This document shows, one piece after another, positions 46,979 through 58,966 of a DNA stretch of 64,000 nt. The stretch lies in contig NC_079879.1 in assembly GCF_029227915.1 (NCBI RefSeq), positions 4,960,001-5,024,000 on the forward strand, in the 5' to 3' direction. The DNA is from Hydractinia symbiolongicarpus (lineage: Eukaryota; Cnidaria; Hydrozoa; Anthoathecata; Hydractiniidae). The position numbers and the translations under genes were made by a program. Within the stretch, counting starts at the first letter, position 1; each line of letters begins with the position of its first letter. A model generated the notes under the pieces. That model ran no database searches. It was not told the origin of the DNA and saw only the letters and a program-made list of their open reading frames with translations.

Positions 46979-49900
46979 TCAACTTTCAAAATCATCTTGC
47001 CACCTTAGTGAAGCGGGAACAACATAATCGTCATTTAAGTATTCTTCAAGTGAAGTATATTCTGCAAAGTTATTGCTTGTTTCATCGCGTGTGCCGTCTT
47101 CTAAATCCAAGAACTCGTAATCAGAGTGCAGCAAATTCAGTTTTTCCTGATTCGTTTTTCCTTAATAAACATGTAGAAATAGATAATGTATTACACTTGT
47201 TTATTTTTTAGTATCTATGTAAAAATGAAACCGAAAAGTTCAAAAAAGAGAGGCTTTGTCTGTATTTTCAATCTATAAGGAGCGGGTCCCGGAAATATTC
47301 AGGCAAAATAGCCTCACAGTTGGCTCCATAACTCCTGAGTACTAGGTTGTCATAAAAAGAGAGGATGAATTAAGATACCAATAGAGAATGGGCTACCCTA
47401 CATGTACCGTCTAGGTCTTGTTCTCTGTCACCAGTTGCGGTTCAAGTTCGGCAAGCCGACTGTGTGTTGACTGAAGAAAAGAGTTTTTTCAAAACAGACT
47501 TTCTTCAAGGGTTAAGGGTTAATACTATAACGATTATACTCCCAGTCAGCAAAGTTTGCCATACTAAAATTTGCGGCGATCAATTTTTGCGCATTTTTGC
47601 GAATTTGTGAAAACATCTTTATTACTTGTCTAGATTGCACACATTTGTAAGAAGTATTTTTTGCATTCCTAGTGGAAACAAAATAACTACCGCGCGAAAA
47701 TATCGTCTTCTTAACTGATCCGAGTGCAACAACATCTTTAGCGTAACTGATGCATTATAATATTTTACATATCTAAAACCTTACATTTCAAATTTAATAT
47801 TCAACTTTCCTGTGTAAAATTCGCTAAAGTTTTTTTTAAAATTTGCGAACAACTTGCAACAGTGCTTGGAAGGAAGGTTATTGTAAAAACAGGGCTGCTA
47901 AAAAACCTTACCTCTTTCTTGAGCTATTTTTGTTCCTTCCCGCTCAGGATTAGCATACTCATGCGGTAACAGATAACTATCAGCCAATGATGGGTTAGAC
48001 TCATGACTTCCATCTCTTGGTTTCAATATATTATGGGGCGGCGGCAAAGATGGCGGTTGGTGTTTCGATACGCCTGACGGAACTTTGTAAAGCTGACATT
48101 TGTTTTTATGTTCGACCTATGATGTGTGAAAGGATTAATTACGAGAATAAAAAAATAAATTTAAATTTAACAGTTACATTGTTCAAATAAACACCTCTAA
48201 CAGGGGGCGGAGGGGGGCGTTTGACGCCTAGGCGACGTTTATTGGAAGCAATACAGTAATGAGTATTTTATCCACAAACCTTTATATATGTGGCGAAGGA
48301 AGTATTCGTGCCTTCTTTTTGATTCCCGCCTTCTTTTTGACTTTTTCGACTCTTTGATTTCAGTCGATCAAATAGCCTTGCACTAGTTGTCTGCTGAAGC
48401 CTGCTTTTATAATCATCACAATAAGTCAATTCGCAATTTGAAATATAATCTTTGCTGCACGATCTCTGCCGTTCGAGATTCTGTTGCTCAGATTTTGTTC
48501 TTTTGTACCAACATCCAGCAAATATGAAACATGACACGACAATGAAGACAACGCAGCAGCCAATGATAGCGTATAACACAGTTGTGTTTGGACCACGTGG
48601 GACAATATCATTCTCCTTCGAAGATACTGTAACAAATTACATATACTTGATATCACAAATAATGAAGAAATGAGGATGTTTTTGGATGGTGGTACTTAAC
48701 AGACGCTATGAATGGCAAAATGCACTGTCTTGGAGAAAGAAAGGCACTGTACCTTCAGTTTGGATGGTTGATATGACAAATGATACCATGATAGGGTCTT
48801 CACCAAATGCATGTATGTTTTTATAAGGGAATTCTATACTAGATGTTATGTTGTCGCTGCATTCATCTTTACAGAAAATAAACACTGCGGACCTATAAAA
48901 AATATATAAAATATTGTATATTATACTGTTAATATAAACTAAGTTAATTTGTTTATATTTGTGAGCGTTGGTTCTCAAGATATCTAAGGTCGAAGTAGTA
49001 CCACGGTCTTCGCCATGACAGCGTCGATGAGGACTTTAAAAAAATTTAAAAATTAAAAAATTTTGTCCCATGCTATTTTCGTGATAATGTAAGAATGTTT
49101 TATTATATGTAAAAAAAAAATATTTGTAAGTTTTTTCTTTATAAGCATATTTCATCTCCGATGCACCAGCTGTGTCCGCGCTATTAGCTGCTTGCTACAT
49201 TATTCCTAGCGCTGGTTGTATATTTTCTCACATGTAATAAAAATCTAAAAAAGACGTTATAACCTGAAATTAGCAAAATGTTATCAAAGTTATCAAATAT
49301 TGTTCCATTCTCGTCCCCAGACCTCTTTGACTTTCGAGGTTTATCTTAAAGAACCCCTGGGATCGAGAATGATATTGTTGTCACTGTAATTATTCTCAAC
49401 CTTAATCCCGAGAGCTGTTGTCTCTCTTTGCATATCGGATGGCGAGACCTATCAATTAGGGCAGCGCCGATAAGAGACAAAAAGCCCTGGGACGAGGTTG
49501 AATTATTCCTTCTATAACTACTTAAAAATTCTTTTCCATGAGCAAATTTTGTATATAGAAGTCTTACCTCATACTTAGTGGGGACGTATCATATGTATCA
49601 AACGCCATTCTGTTTAAACCATGTAAAATAGATTTTTGTATTCGTAAATCCGTTGAACTCTTTTTGCTGCATAGTACTTGTGACGTCACGATTACAATCA
49701 TGTGCGGCTTGATTGCCTCGAAGAAGTCCACAAAACGTTTTGATTTCGTATGTCCAAAACTAATCGATATTACAACTTGATTTAAGATTGGATTATATAC
49801 CACCATGTTCAATCCATCGCGCTTGCGAGAATACTCTTTTCCTGATATTCGAATAGAGGAGGCTGAATTAGTTTCAATGGCGCAATTGACTGATGTTATA

Positions 49901-52491
49901 ACGAATTGCTCTAATAACGAAAAACACACACAAGATCGTGTCAAAAAATATAGATAAAAATCATTTATGAGGTTATAATTTTTTCAAAAAAGAAACAGGG
50001 TATACCAGTTGGGGTGCAAATTTTTTGATTCGTGAACTATTTTGAAATGTGAACTTGTAAGTTGGGTAATTATGATGTACTTCAACAAAATTATCTTTTG
50101 GCACAATATACTCTTTAAAATGTTAAAGGACTATGTTTCTTGCTTATCTACCTAAGATATCCTTTTCAGCTTCCATTCGTGCAGGTTCAGCTAATTGTTT
50201 TTTGTACTAGTGACAGGAAATAAAATTATAATATGTTGAAACCATCATTCATTAGAAATAAGAAAACCTTTTCCTTCACTATCTGGTATATAAAAAGTAC
50301 AACTTTTCCATATATCGTTTTTTTTTTTTTTTGACTCCAGATATAAGAAAGAGACAGGTCATGGCTTAGAGGAATCTTTCTTCTAAGGTCTTTAGGACAA
50401 GATTGCATAAATATAAATATAAACGTTCTTAGGTCTCGTAAACCAGGCTGCGAGTTTTTTATACACTCTTTCTTTCTAAACCGATTCTGGAGTGTATCGT
50501 CATCCAGTTACTATATACGGAAACAGAAGAATCACAGTAAATACTTTTGCACGGAAATTATTCAGGCGATTTTTAAGTACTTAAAAGATACAGCTTCCTG
50601 TTCAATATGGCGTAAAACAAAAAATTTTACTCATATCAATGAATTTTTACTCATTTCCAATCCGTTGTACGTTAGACAGAAATTTGATCGCAACAATTAG
50701 AACCGCTTTTTTATCTCAACGTAGGTAGTCAATAGCAACCCCTTAAAAATGTTATATTGGTGTCTCCAGTGATTGCTACATAATATGTATCACAGGAAGT
50801 GAGAAGACACTTGCTCTGTAAAATTGAGCTGATAATAATTAGCTGTAGCTAAGAACATCATTAACATATCACTTCCAGTAAAATCCTTTGTAGTACTTTT
50901 TCTTCGTTTTTTTTGGCCAAATTGGTATTAGCTAGGTGAATGGAACATCTTTCATGTATTAAATGAAATCGTAGTTTCAACCAAGGTCTTGCAAAACCCC
51001 TTTCTATTGGATGTTTTATTGGAGTAGTAGTCACAACAATTGTAGAGACGTTTCTTTTAAGCAGGTTTATTGCAACATTAATTATAAAGACCTCACCGCG
51101 TGATAAGCAAGAGAACCTGAAAACAGAGATGTCCTCATCAGAATTACATCATTCTACTATATTTGAGATTATACTTACTTTTACCCTTAATAATCCTCTA
51201 TTTTATTGTATTAAATATTTTCCCAGCTTTTGTGATCTTGCCGGATTAGGAAACAAATATTTATTGAATGTCTTTTTTGGTTACACGACTTCTTAAAGCG
51301 GTTTTTAACTTCACCTTTCGCAGGATGGAAGCAAACTGTGATGTTTAAATACTGATTGGTTTACAACTGTCTATATTTTAAATTCTTAATGTTTTTCTTG
51401 CTTTCCCGCTCTTAGGGAAATAAGACTTGTGTAAGCTAAGCAAAGAAAATTATAAGAATGAATAAAATTCAAATGCTATTGCTTCTTCATTATTGGGAAA
51501 ATACATTTTCTATTACAGTCGACTTTCTAATTGGCGGACACATTTGAGCCAATCACTTCCTTCCGCTGTGTCTGCTTTGGAGGGTCTAAGTTTCCCGCTT
51601 TAAAGCCGTAGCCCAGACTATGTAACTCGTGGACAATTCGGCCTAATTTAGGGGGAAAAAATTAAAACGATCAAATTTTTAATAGAACTTTGCTTTTTAT
51701 TCGGAATCCGCTAAATAGAGAGAACTTCTAGTAGAAAAGTTCATTTTGTACGACGAAAAAACAATCACCTTTTGTTCGTTAATCAAAGATGCCGACATTT
51801 TTAGAGTGCCCGTTAAATTAGAGGGTTGGCTGTAGAATGAAATTTAAATTTGTAAACAAAATAAAATGCTATTTCGCTAAAAAAAACAAAGCGCTATTTT
51901 GCTAACAGAAAAAAGGGTATTTCTCATTTTTAAAAGTGAAGAAATCGCGTTCAGACAAGGGCGGGACCACAAAGTATTTCATCCCACCAAAAACAAGTTT
52001 GAAATATGTCGGATGTCTGGTTTTGTATGATTTCGATATAAATCGTTTTATTTGACTGACTAAAAATGTGAAAAGTTTGTAGCTATTTTCCATTTTTTGA
52101 TATCGAGAGAACGAAATTTGGCAAAGAGCATCAAAAGTCCATAAATTTGCAAAAATTGAAGAAAATTAAAGAACCCAACAGAAATATGTTAGTAGCCTGC
52201 GCAAACAAACAATCTTGGTATACACTGGCCTACTTATATTTTGGAAGAATATTTTTTGGGGTTAAATAATTCTACTTTACTTTGCAAAAAAAATTTCGTC
52301 CTAAAAATCATAGGTTGGTTCAATTTACTTTATTAAACAGTTCTTCCTTTTTGTTTGCACGAAATTTTAACAAAGAAACACACAGTATATAAGAATGCAC
52401 AAAATTCTATGACGTTAAGTTTAAAGACAGTACCTTCTTTTGCTTGTGTTATCAATAAACATGCCAACAGAAGAAGTATCAAACCCTTCAT
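46979..52491 (-). CDS. Type I membrane protein, FAM3/ILEI-like ectodomain, tyrosine-rich tail
   Basis: Six exons, 52491-52434, 49910-49568, 48892-48753, 48626-48280, 48116-47912 and 47160-46979, join in frame (phases 1, 2, 1, 0, 1) to give 424 residues. Residues 1-17 are a clear signal peptide (MKGLILLLLACLLITQA). Residues 37-142 resemble the ILEI domain of FAM3 proteins: IRISGKEY, GLNMVVYNPILNQVV, FVDFFEAIKPHMIVIVTS, IQKSILHGLNRMAFD, SAVFIFCK. Four ectodomain cysteines (29, 100, 141, 145) and sites NIT and NTT are present. A transmembrane helix spans about 198-220 and is followed by WYKR. The tail of about 203 residues carries Y306KVP, Y344LLP, Y350ANP, Y379EFL, Y399TSL, Y405LND and Y410VVP, plus proline-rich PPSLPPP. 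Known FAM3 proteins are secreted or single-pass with no such tail, so a receptor role is inferred, not shown. The ILEI assignment is by eye. Confidence 0.68.
49307..49372. mobile_element. MITE in an intron of the ILEI-like gene
   Basis: The left end ATTCTCGTCCCCAGACCTC pairs in reverse with CCCCTGGGATCGAGAAT, with a short inner CTTTGACTTTCGAGG segment. It belongs to the same end family as the neighbouring copy. Confidence 0.6.
49388..49507. mobile_element. MITE with AATTATT target duplication
   Basis: The body 49395-49500 begins CTCAACCTTAATCCCGAGAG and ends GCCCTGGGACGAGGTTG. The 7-base direct repeat AATTATT flanks it at 49388-49394 and 49501-49507. Inner segments TTGTCTCTCTTTGCATATCG and CCGATAAGAGACAA also pair. 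Confidence 0.75.
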
Positions 52492-54177
52492 GATGAAACT
52501 TTCATACAATCCAACCTTGTTCTTTTAAATTATTTAGCATCAGACTATATTTCCTAATACCAAGCTTAAGTATCTAAGACACTTAAGATATTTAAGATAC
52601 TGTCCGACAATGTTTCATGTGAACGTTGTTAATCCAGTAAAAATGAAATACTTAAAGCCACGTTCACATGTCGGTTAATCAGAATTATTTTAGAAAATAC
52701 TAACCGCCAAACATGAGACACGTACTGTGGCAATAAAAACTAATATTTACATTTCTGTTCTACTTAAGCCTAGATGACAAATCATATTACATTATTTCCT
52801 GGACCCTTAAAACAGTGACTTTAACATAAACAACACAACTGGTGAAGAGAGAAAGGAAGATTAGCTGGCGTCCTGTTTGTAAAGTATTCTTAAGTTAGGC
52901 TGATGTGGATCAGGTCTTAGAAAATGTTTTCGTCGGACACTTCAGTGATGTTAAAAGTAACGTATTACACAGCCATTGATATGCTACTTGTGAAAGAATA
53001 ACACCAAGTGTTGTGGGGATAAACAAAAAAGAGTGATTCACACGAAAAAAAAGACAAGAATACATGAATAATAGTTAAAAATAAAAACTATCTATAGGTT
53101 GCTTAAAAACAAAAAAACTTGATGACTCCAACACTCTTTTTACAATTTAATTCAAGTTCAAAAGAAATGCTGGCGAGAATGACGATTTGAGATCATGGAT
53201 AAAAAAGGCGACATAAGGTTCCTTTGTTTCACTTTTCGTGAGGGTAAGGGGAACCTGGAAAATTCGCAAACGCTGATTATATGATTTTTTTGTCAAGTGA
53301 GAGTTTATCTCACTCACAACAATGTATCACCATGTGTCACCGCACAAATGTAAGTCAATGGAAATTCTAGTTTTGCCTTTCCTCTAGCAAAAGAACCTTA
53401 TTTTGTTTTTGTTTCCCTGATGTCTGTATATTTCAAATCAGAATGATTTGGTTATTACGTTTGTACTTCGCGGTTGATTAATCTCTCTTGTTAAGAAGCA
53501 ATCCATTGAGGAGAGTGAGCAAATATTGCTCAGGTGAATGATCAATAAAATATCCGTTATGTTTACATAAGCAGGATTGCATCTGAATAAGCGAGTCTGT
53601 GATTTTAAACTTATTTAACCATAAATAAACTTAGAGCGAGGGTCGTTTAAACCTTCTTGTCAACAACGACAAATTTAAGTTATGGAATAATTAGTTTAGA
53701 TTCGTCACGTTAGATTCGGATGGGAACTAATCAGCCCTCAAATTTCACCATTGTCGCTAAAAAAAATTTAAATTATTTTTTCTTATTGAAGAAACATTAA
53801 ATTTTACTATTGTTTGCGCTGAAATAAATTACAACGCAACCTCTATTCTAAGCTTCTATTTTATTGGACCAAATGTACTGTCCCTTATTGAATGTGCTTT
53901 TGTGTTGAGGTGGTCACAATATACAGTCAATTTAGATCGTTGTGTCGTTGAAAGGTGACCGCTGTAGGGAAAGTTTTGATTCAAACTACTATAGGTTTAA
54001 CTGTCAACAATAGATCAATGTGGGTTCGTTTAATATCAAAACAAGACCAACTTAGATGTAATTGAAAATAGGTGTAGCTATTTAACATATGTAATGACGT
54101 AATCAAACCCACACTTCCTGTTCAATAGAAAGAAAACTTCTTCTCATTTTTATTCAACCTTGTTCCCAGTGCCTATT

Positions 54178-54708
54178 GTTTTTTGCAAACAATTGAGGAT
54201 TCTGTAGTTTTTTGCAAACATTTGAGGATTCTGTAGTTTTTTTGCAAACATTTGAAGATTCTGTAGTTTTTTGCAAACATTTGAGGAATCTGTAGTTTTT
54301 TGCAAACATTTGAGGATTCTGTAGTTTTTTTGCAAACATTTGAGGATTCTGTAGTTTTTTGCAAACATTTGAGGATTCTGTAGTTTTTTGCAAACATTTG
54401 AAGATTCTGTAGTTTTTTGCAAACATTTGAGGATTCTGTAGTTTTTTGCAAACATTTGAGGATTCTGTAGTTTTTTGCAAACATTTGAGGAATCTGTAGT
54501 TTTTTGCAAACATTTGAGGATTCTGTAGTTTTTTTGCAAACATTTGAGGATTCTGTAGTTTTTTGCAAACATTTGAGGATTCTGTAGTTTTTTGCAAACA
54601 ATTGAAGATTCTGTAGTTTTTTGCAAACATTTGAGGATTCTGTAGTTTTTTGCAAACATTTGAGGATTCTGTAGTTTTTTGCAAAAATTTGAGGATTCTG
54701 CAGTTTGA
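54178..54708. repeat. Minisatellite, 18 copies of a 29/30-bp unit
   Basis: The unit is TTTTTTGCAAACATTTGAGG plus ATTCTGTAG, 29 bp, or 30 bp where the T run has seven. Variants recur with a period of seven units: GGAATC in units 4 and 11, seven T in units 6 and 13, AAGATT in units 8 and 15. This indicates a duplicated block of about 204 bp. Because 29 is not a multiple of three and the unit has no stop in three reverse frames, all three minus frames stay open, but they are not genes. Confidence 0.95.
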
Positions 54709-55173
54709 AATGGATACACAAAAATCTATGACGTGAGTTTAAAAACGTACAATCCTTTCAAGTTTCGTGTTAAAAATACCTAAAATAAAGCAATTTGAGG
54801 CAATTTTAAAGGGCCCAACTCTGATTGGTGCCATTTTGTGACCCCCTTTCATTCTCACAATTAAAAACCGCCAGCACTAAAAATCTAAAATAAAATTGTC
54901 CTTTCTGCCGTTCTTATACCCTGAAAGGAATTCATACTGTTCACTTATCACGTTAGGAAAACCGAAATTATTAGATATAGAACACCAACTCAAATATAAA
55001 ATTATTTTCTTATAAATCTATTTACATTTCTATTACAAGCTATTTTAAAGTGTGATTTGAAAGTCTTGTCAGAAGAGCAAGATCCGACATTTTGTGAACT
55101 AAAAGTATACTTAAAAAGAAAAAGAATATTTTTAACTATGTGCATTTAAGAGAAAATTAAAAGAATTTCATAT

Positions 55174-55179
55174 TTTATT
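55174..55179 (-). terminator. Poly(A) signal of the Xsc-like gene
   Basis: AATAAA on the minus strand lies about 22 bases beyond the stop codon. That is a short 3' UTR but plausible. Confidence 0.5.
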
Positions 55180-55200
55180 TAAAGCTAGTTCTAGGACAAT

Positions 55201-58200
55201 TTAGCCATCGATTGGCTGTCCAGTAGCTGACTCAGCAGATTGGATGGTGCCTTGATATTTCGGTAAATGACGTTTCGGTAGTTTCATAGCGTCTCTTCTG
55301 AATGGATCTCCCAACTCACGTGTCAACATTAGCTCTATCACCGTTGTTTTCCCTTCCTCTTGGTTTTTTACTGCCTGCTTCAAAGCATCGCCAACTTGAT
55401 CTGCATGGTCACACGTAATTCCTTCAGCACTCATACTACGAGCTATCTCTGCATATGACCAGGGATTTTCAAGATTTACACCAACATAACGATCGCCAAA
55501 CCAAAGGACCTATAAAATTTATCTTGGTAGTAGACGCGAACAAATGTGGGGCCGTTAGCTGCGATTAGTTCCAGGCGAATTCCTGTGGGCTTTTTCACGG
55601 GATAACTACTAGTTTATACAGAACAAATAAATTTATACAGAACAAATAAATTTATGATTTTATTCAAGCAATGGTAAAAATACCTGATTTTTTTTCTCGG
55701 CTCCCCATTGACAATTGTGAAATACAACCGCTATCGTCGGTATTTTTTCTCGAATGCAAGTGAGTAGTTCATTAAAACTCATACCCCATGCACCATCACC
55801 AACATACGCGATAGCCGGTCTGTCCGGTGCACCTAACTTGGCCCCCATGGCAGCTGGGAACGAATACTGACAATTTCCAAACGTCATAGCGGCAAAGAAA
55901 CTTGGAGATTTTTCAAAGCGGAGATATCCATTTGCAACAGAGCAAACGTTTCCAATGTCAGTTGATACCATGGCATTGGATGGCATCGCCTTTTCTAGTT
56001 CTCGCAAAGCCATCCTCGGATTGATTTTACCTAAAAATAAAATCCTAGAAATTGATATCTAACAGACTTAAAATGCGTCAGCAAATTATTAATCATTTTC
56101 GGTATCAGTGAAACTTTTCATTAAGAGCATTCCGTACCTTCTCTGGCATTCGTTTGGTCGTTTGTCATTTCATTTAACTTTCCCTCCCATTCCTCTCGAA
56201 TAGTCTTTAGTTTTTTCATTCTTTCATCAGCATTTTTTAAAGCACTGGCATCACCTGTTGCTTTTAAACGCTGCAACAGTTCCTTCGATGCTAATTTACA
56301 GTCGCCATTGATTCCAACATCCACTGGCTTCACCAGTCCTATTCTTCGAGGATCGACTTCAATCTGTATGATTTTTGCATTTTTTGGCCAATAATCAAAT
56401 TGATATTGCGGAAGTGTACCAAATGGACTCAATCTAGTATTTTTTTTAAAAAACAAGCTTTAGATCTTCAAAAAGTTTTCGTATTTTCCCAACCCAAAAA
56501 GTTTTCATATTTTTATATTTCCATACAAAAAGCATGTCATAGCTAAGTTTAAGATGACAAAGGGAATCATCTAGTAGACTAACCTATTTTGACTAAAAAT
56601 TCAAATACAATGCATGCCCACCTGGTTCCAACAGCAAGTACTAAGTCAGCTTCATTAATTGTCTTCATTGCAGTTTGATGTCCCAAGTATCCTAATGGTC
56701 CACACCAAAGAGAGTGTGAAGCCGGGAAAGCGTCATTGTGAAGATAAGTAGTACAAACTGGAGCTTGCAAATATTCCGCCAGTTCCTGAACATTTTTTGT
56801 GGCATTACCAATAACCACACCACCACCAGCTAGTATGACAGGATTTTTTGCAGACCTAATCAGCTCAGTAGCACGTTCTAGAGATGATGGGCCACCAGCT
56901 GACTTTTCTATGCTGCTTGGTTTTGGTATGGTATACTCCCCTGAAATAAAAACTAGGCATTTATCTTTTTTATAAAATCCTTATATTCTAAAACAAGATC
57001 TTTATATATGTATTTTCAAAATCATTTTTTTAAAAAAAATTTTTTTTTGTAGGAGGAGTTAAGACCGTTAAAGTCAAAATTCACATTATTGTGATAAATC
57101 GTTTTTTAGAAAATAAAATTTATTTAGGCAAATTTTAAAAAAAAAAAGTTTTTTTTATAAATTTTAGCAAAACTAAGCATAATTCTGAAAATTTGAGGAA
57201 ATTAATCCCCTAAGAATTGATTTGCCCAAGGCAGGTAGGATAAGTAAAGTGTGTGTTAGAGCTGTGTAAAGTAAGTTTTTTTAATAAAACAATTTCCATT
57301 ATTAAATCACATTTTTGTACCACAGACAATCACTGTGTTAAAACAATTTATTACCCTTCACAATATCATGTGTTTTTCAGAAAAGCCTCTAGTTTTCACA
57401 TGGTCAATTTGTAAAACCTTTTTTCACCTAAGCTTGAGGTAAATGAATAACCTCTCTCTTCCAATAAATAAGCATTACCTTCATGATAGAAAAAATCTCT
57501 TGGTATATTCAGCTGTGTTGGTCCTCTTTCATTCATTGCAATATCAAAGGCTCTTGCAGTAATTTCAGCAATTCGGTTAGGGTTATTCACATGACCTTGA
57601 TACTTTGTTATGGTTTCAAAGATAGGTAACTGATCAGCTTCTTGAAAACCACCAAGTCCCTTAGTTAATGTTGCTGCTTCAGGCGTGATGGCAACAACTG
57701 GAGAGTGAGCCCAATAAGCAGCAGCAACTGATGTTACAAAATTTGTTATACCTATTTTTAAAAGGCAAATATGTGTCATTGATAAATATATATTGTTGCG
57801 TATTTGCCTATCTCAGCATTTTTTTAAATGTATACAAATAGTAAAATTTCTGTGTGCAAAATAATGAATGAATGACAATTTTGTTGTACAGAAAACAAAA
57901 ACAACAATTTGGGCAGACTAACGAAAAGACAATTAAACTAATGTGCCGGCTTATTTTAAAACGTATCAATTCAATAATATTATTGCTTGTGATGTAAATG
58001 GATTACAAGCTTCTGAAAGTATACATTACCATTACTTTGGTTTTGCAAAGGTTTGAAATCTTTTACATGCTTTTATGTATAAGAATCTCAAATTATAACC
58101 AGGCTGGTTTCATTCTTTATTTCTTCGTTGTTTAAACAATAGACCTATTGTGGTTAACCCAAATTATTCCTATAAAGCATACTCTTATAAAAGAAAAAGT

Positions 58201-58966
58201 GGGTAGGTGTACACTATTCTCACTTTATTAAAAGCTTTCCTACCCAACTGTTTTCTTCGTTTTACGTTTTTGAGCAACACTTAACAATCACCCGGATAAC
58301 TGTCACCTTCCCTTTGTTTATTTTGGTTATAATATATCTTTCTTTTATAAGATTCTTGTTTGTTTGCTGGTATTTCAGGTTAAAAGTAGGCCTATTGTTA
58401 AGAAAAATAGACTTAAATGAAAAACAATGCCTGTTCCCCACACAAGTTATTTTCGTGTGGGGAACACACATTATCTTTGCTTAACAAGAAAAAATGAACT
58501 ATTTGATGCACACTATTGAGGGTCTATACTTGCATTACACATAACAATCTTGAATTCATAATACTGGATAATTTCATTAAATAATATCATGCCTATATAT
58601 ATACTACAATCTAGGAAACCTACCTGGCCCATTTTGAGCAATACACACTCCATGTCTACCGGATGCACGGGAATACCCATCTGCCATATGACCAGCATTT
58701 TGTTCATGTTGAACTGACACAAATCTTATTCCAGCTTCAGGAAAGAGATCCAGGGCATCCATAAAAGCAGAACCTACAATTCCTATAACATCAGTGACTC
58801 CCTGCGCCACTAACGTTTCAACAAATGCTTCGGAACCCATCATTTTTGTGGGCACCCCAATTGGCGCCCCTCCACTTTGATTTGTTGAGTAACAATTCAC
58901 AGCATGGTTCAGTGCTGCCGATGAAAGCCTTTTAACAGCAAATCGGCTTTTTAGTATATTTAACAT
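55201..58966 (-). CDS. Sulfoacetaldehyde acetyltransferase-like ThDP enzyme, mitochondrial
   Basis: In bacteria Xsc converts sulfoacetaldehyde, a taurine breakdown product, plus phosphate to acetyl phosphate and sulfite. Six exons, 58966-58624, 57751-57479, 56940-56622, 56433-56138, 56030-55684 and 55509-55201, join in frame (phases 1, 1, 2, 1, 0) to give 628 residues. After a basic, acid-free N-terminus that looks like a mitochondrial presequence (about residues 1-28), the ThDP fold is complete. The N domain has [17 protein letters not shown] and catalytic Glu88 in QHEQNA, then AQNGPGITNFVT. The middle domain has [11 protein letters not shown] and [15 protein letters not shown]. The ThDP/Mg motif is GDG at 488-490 with N516. 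The resemblance is much closer to Xsc than to acetolactate synthase or oxalyl-CoA decarboxylase. Sulfite would meet mitochondrial sulfite oxidase, an inference that fits the presequence. No other taurine gene lies in the window. The enzymatic activity is unproven. Confidence 0.85.

Larger units (their letters stand above)
52492..55200. other. Intergenic stretch with a minisatellite
   Basis: This separates the 5' end of the ILEI-like gene from the 3' end of the Xsc-like gene. Apart from the 29-bp minisatellite (54178-54708) and an isolated MITE end at 54157 (CAACCTTGTTCCCAGTGCC), no gene or repeat is evident. Confidence 0.5.

Noticed and set aside
54178-54708. CRISPR-like array
   Set aside because: Repeats are directly adjacent with no variable spacers, and the genome is animal.
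54150-54721. Three overlapping minus-strand frames of 176-189 codons
   Set aside because: They are the three readings of a 29-bp minisatellite that lacks stops. The products are just the repeat in each frame.
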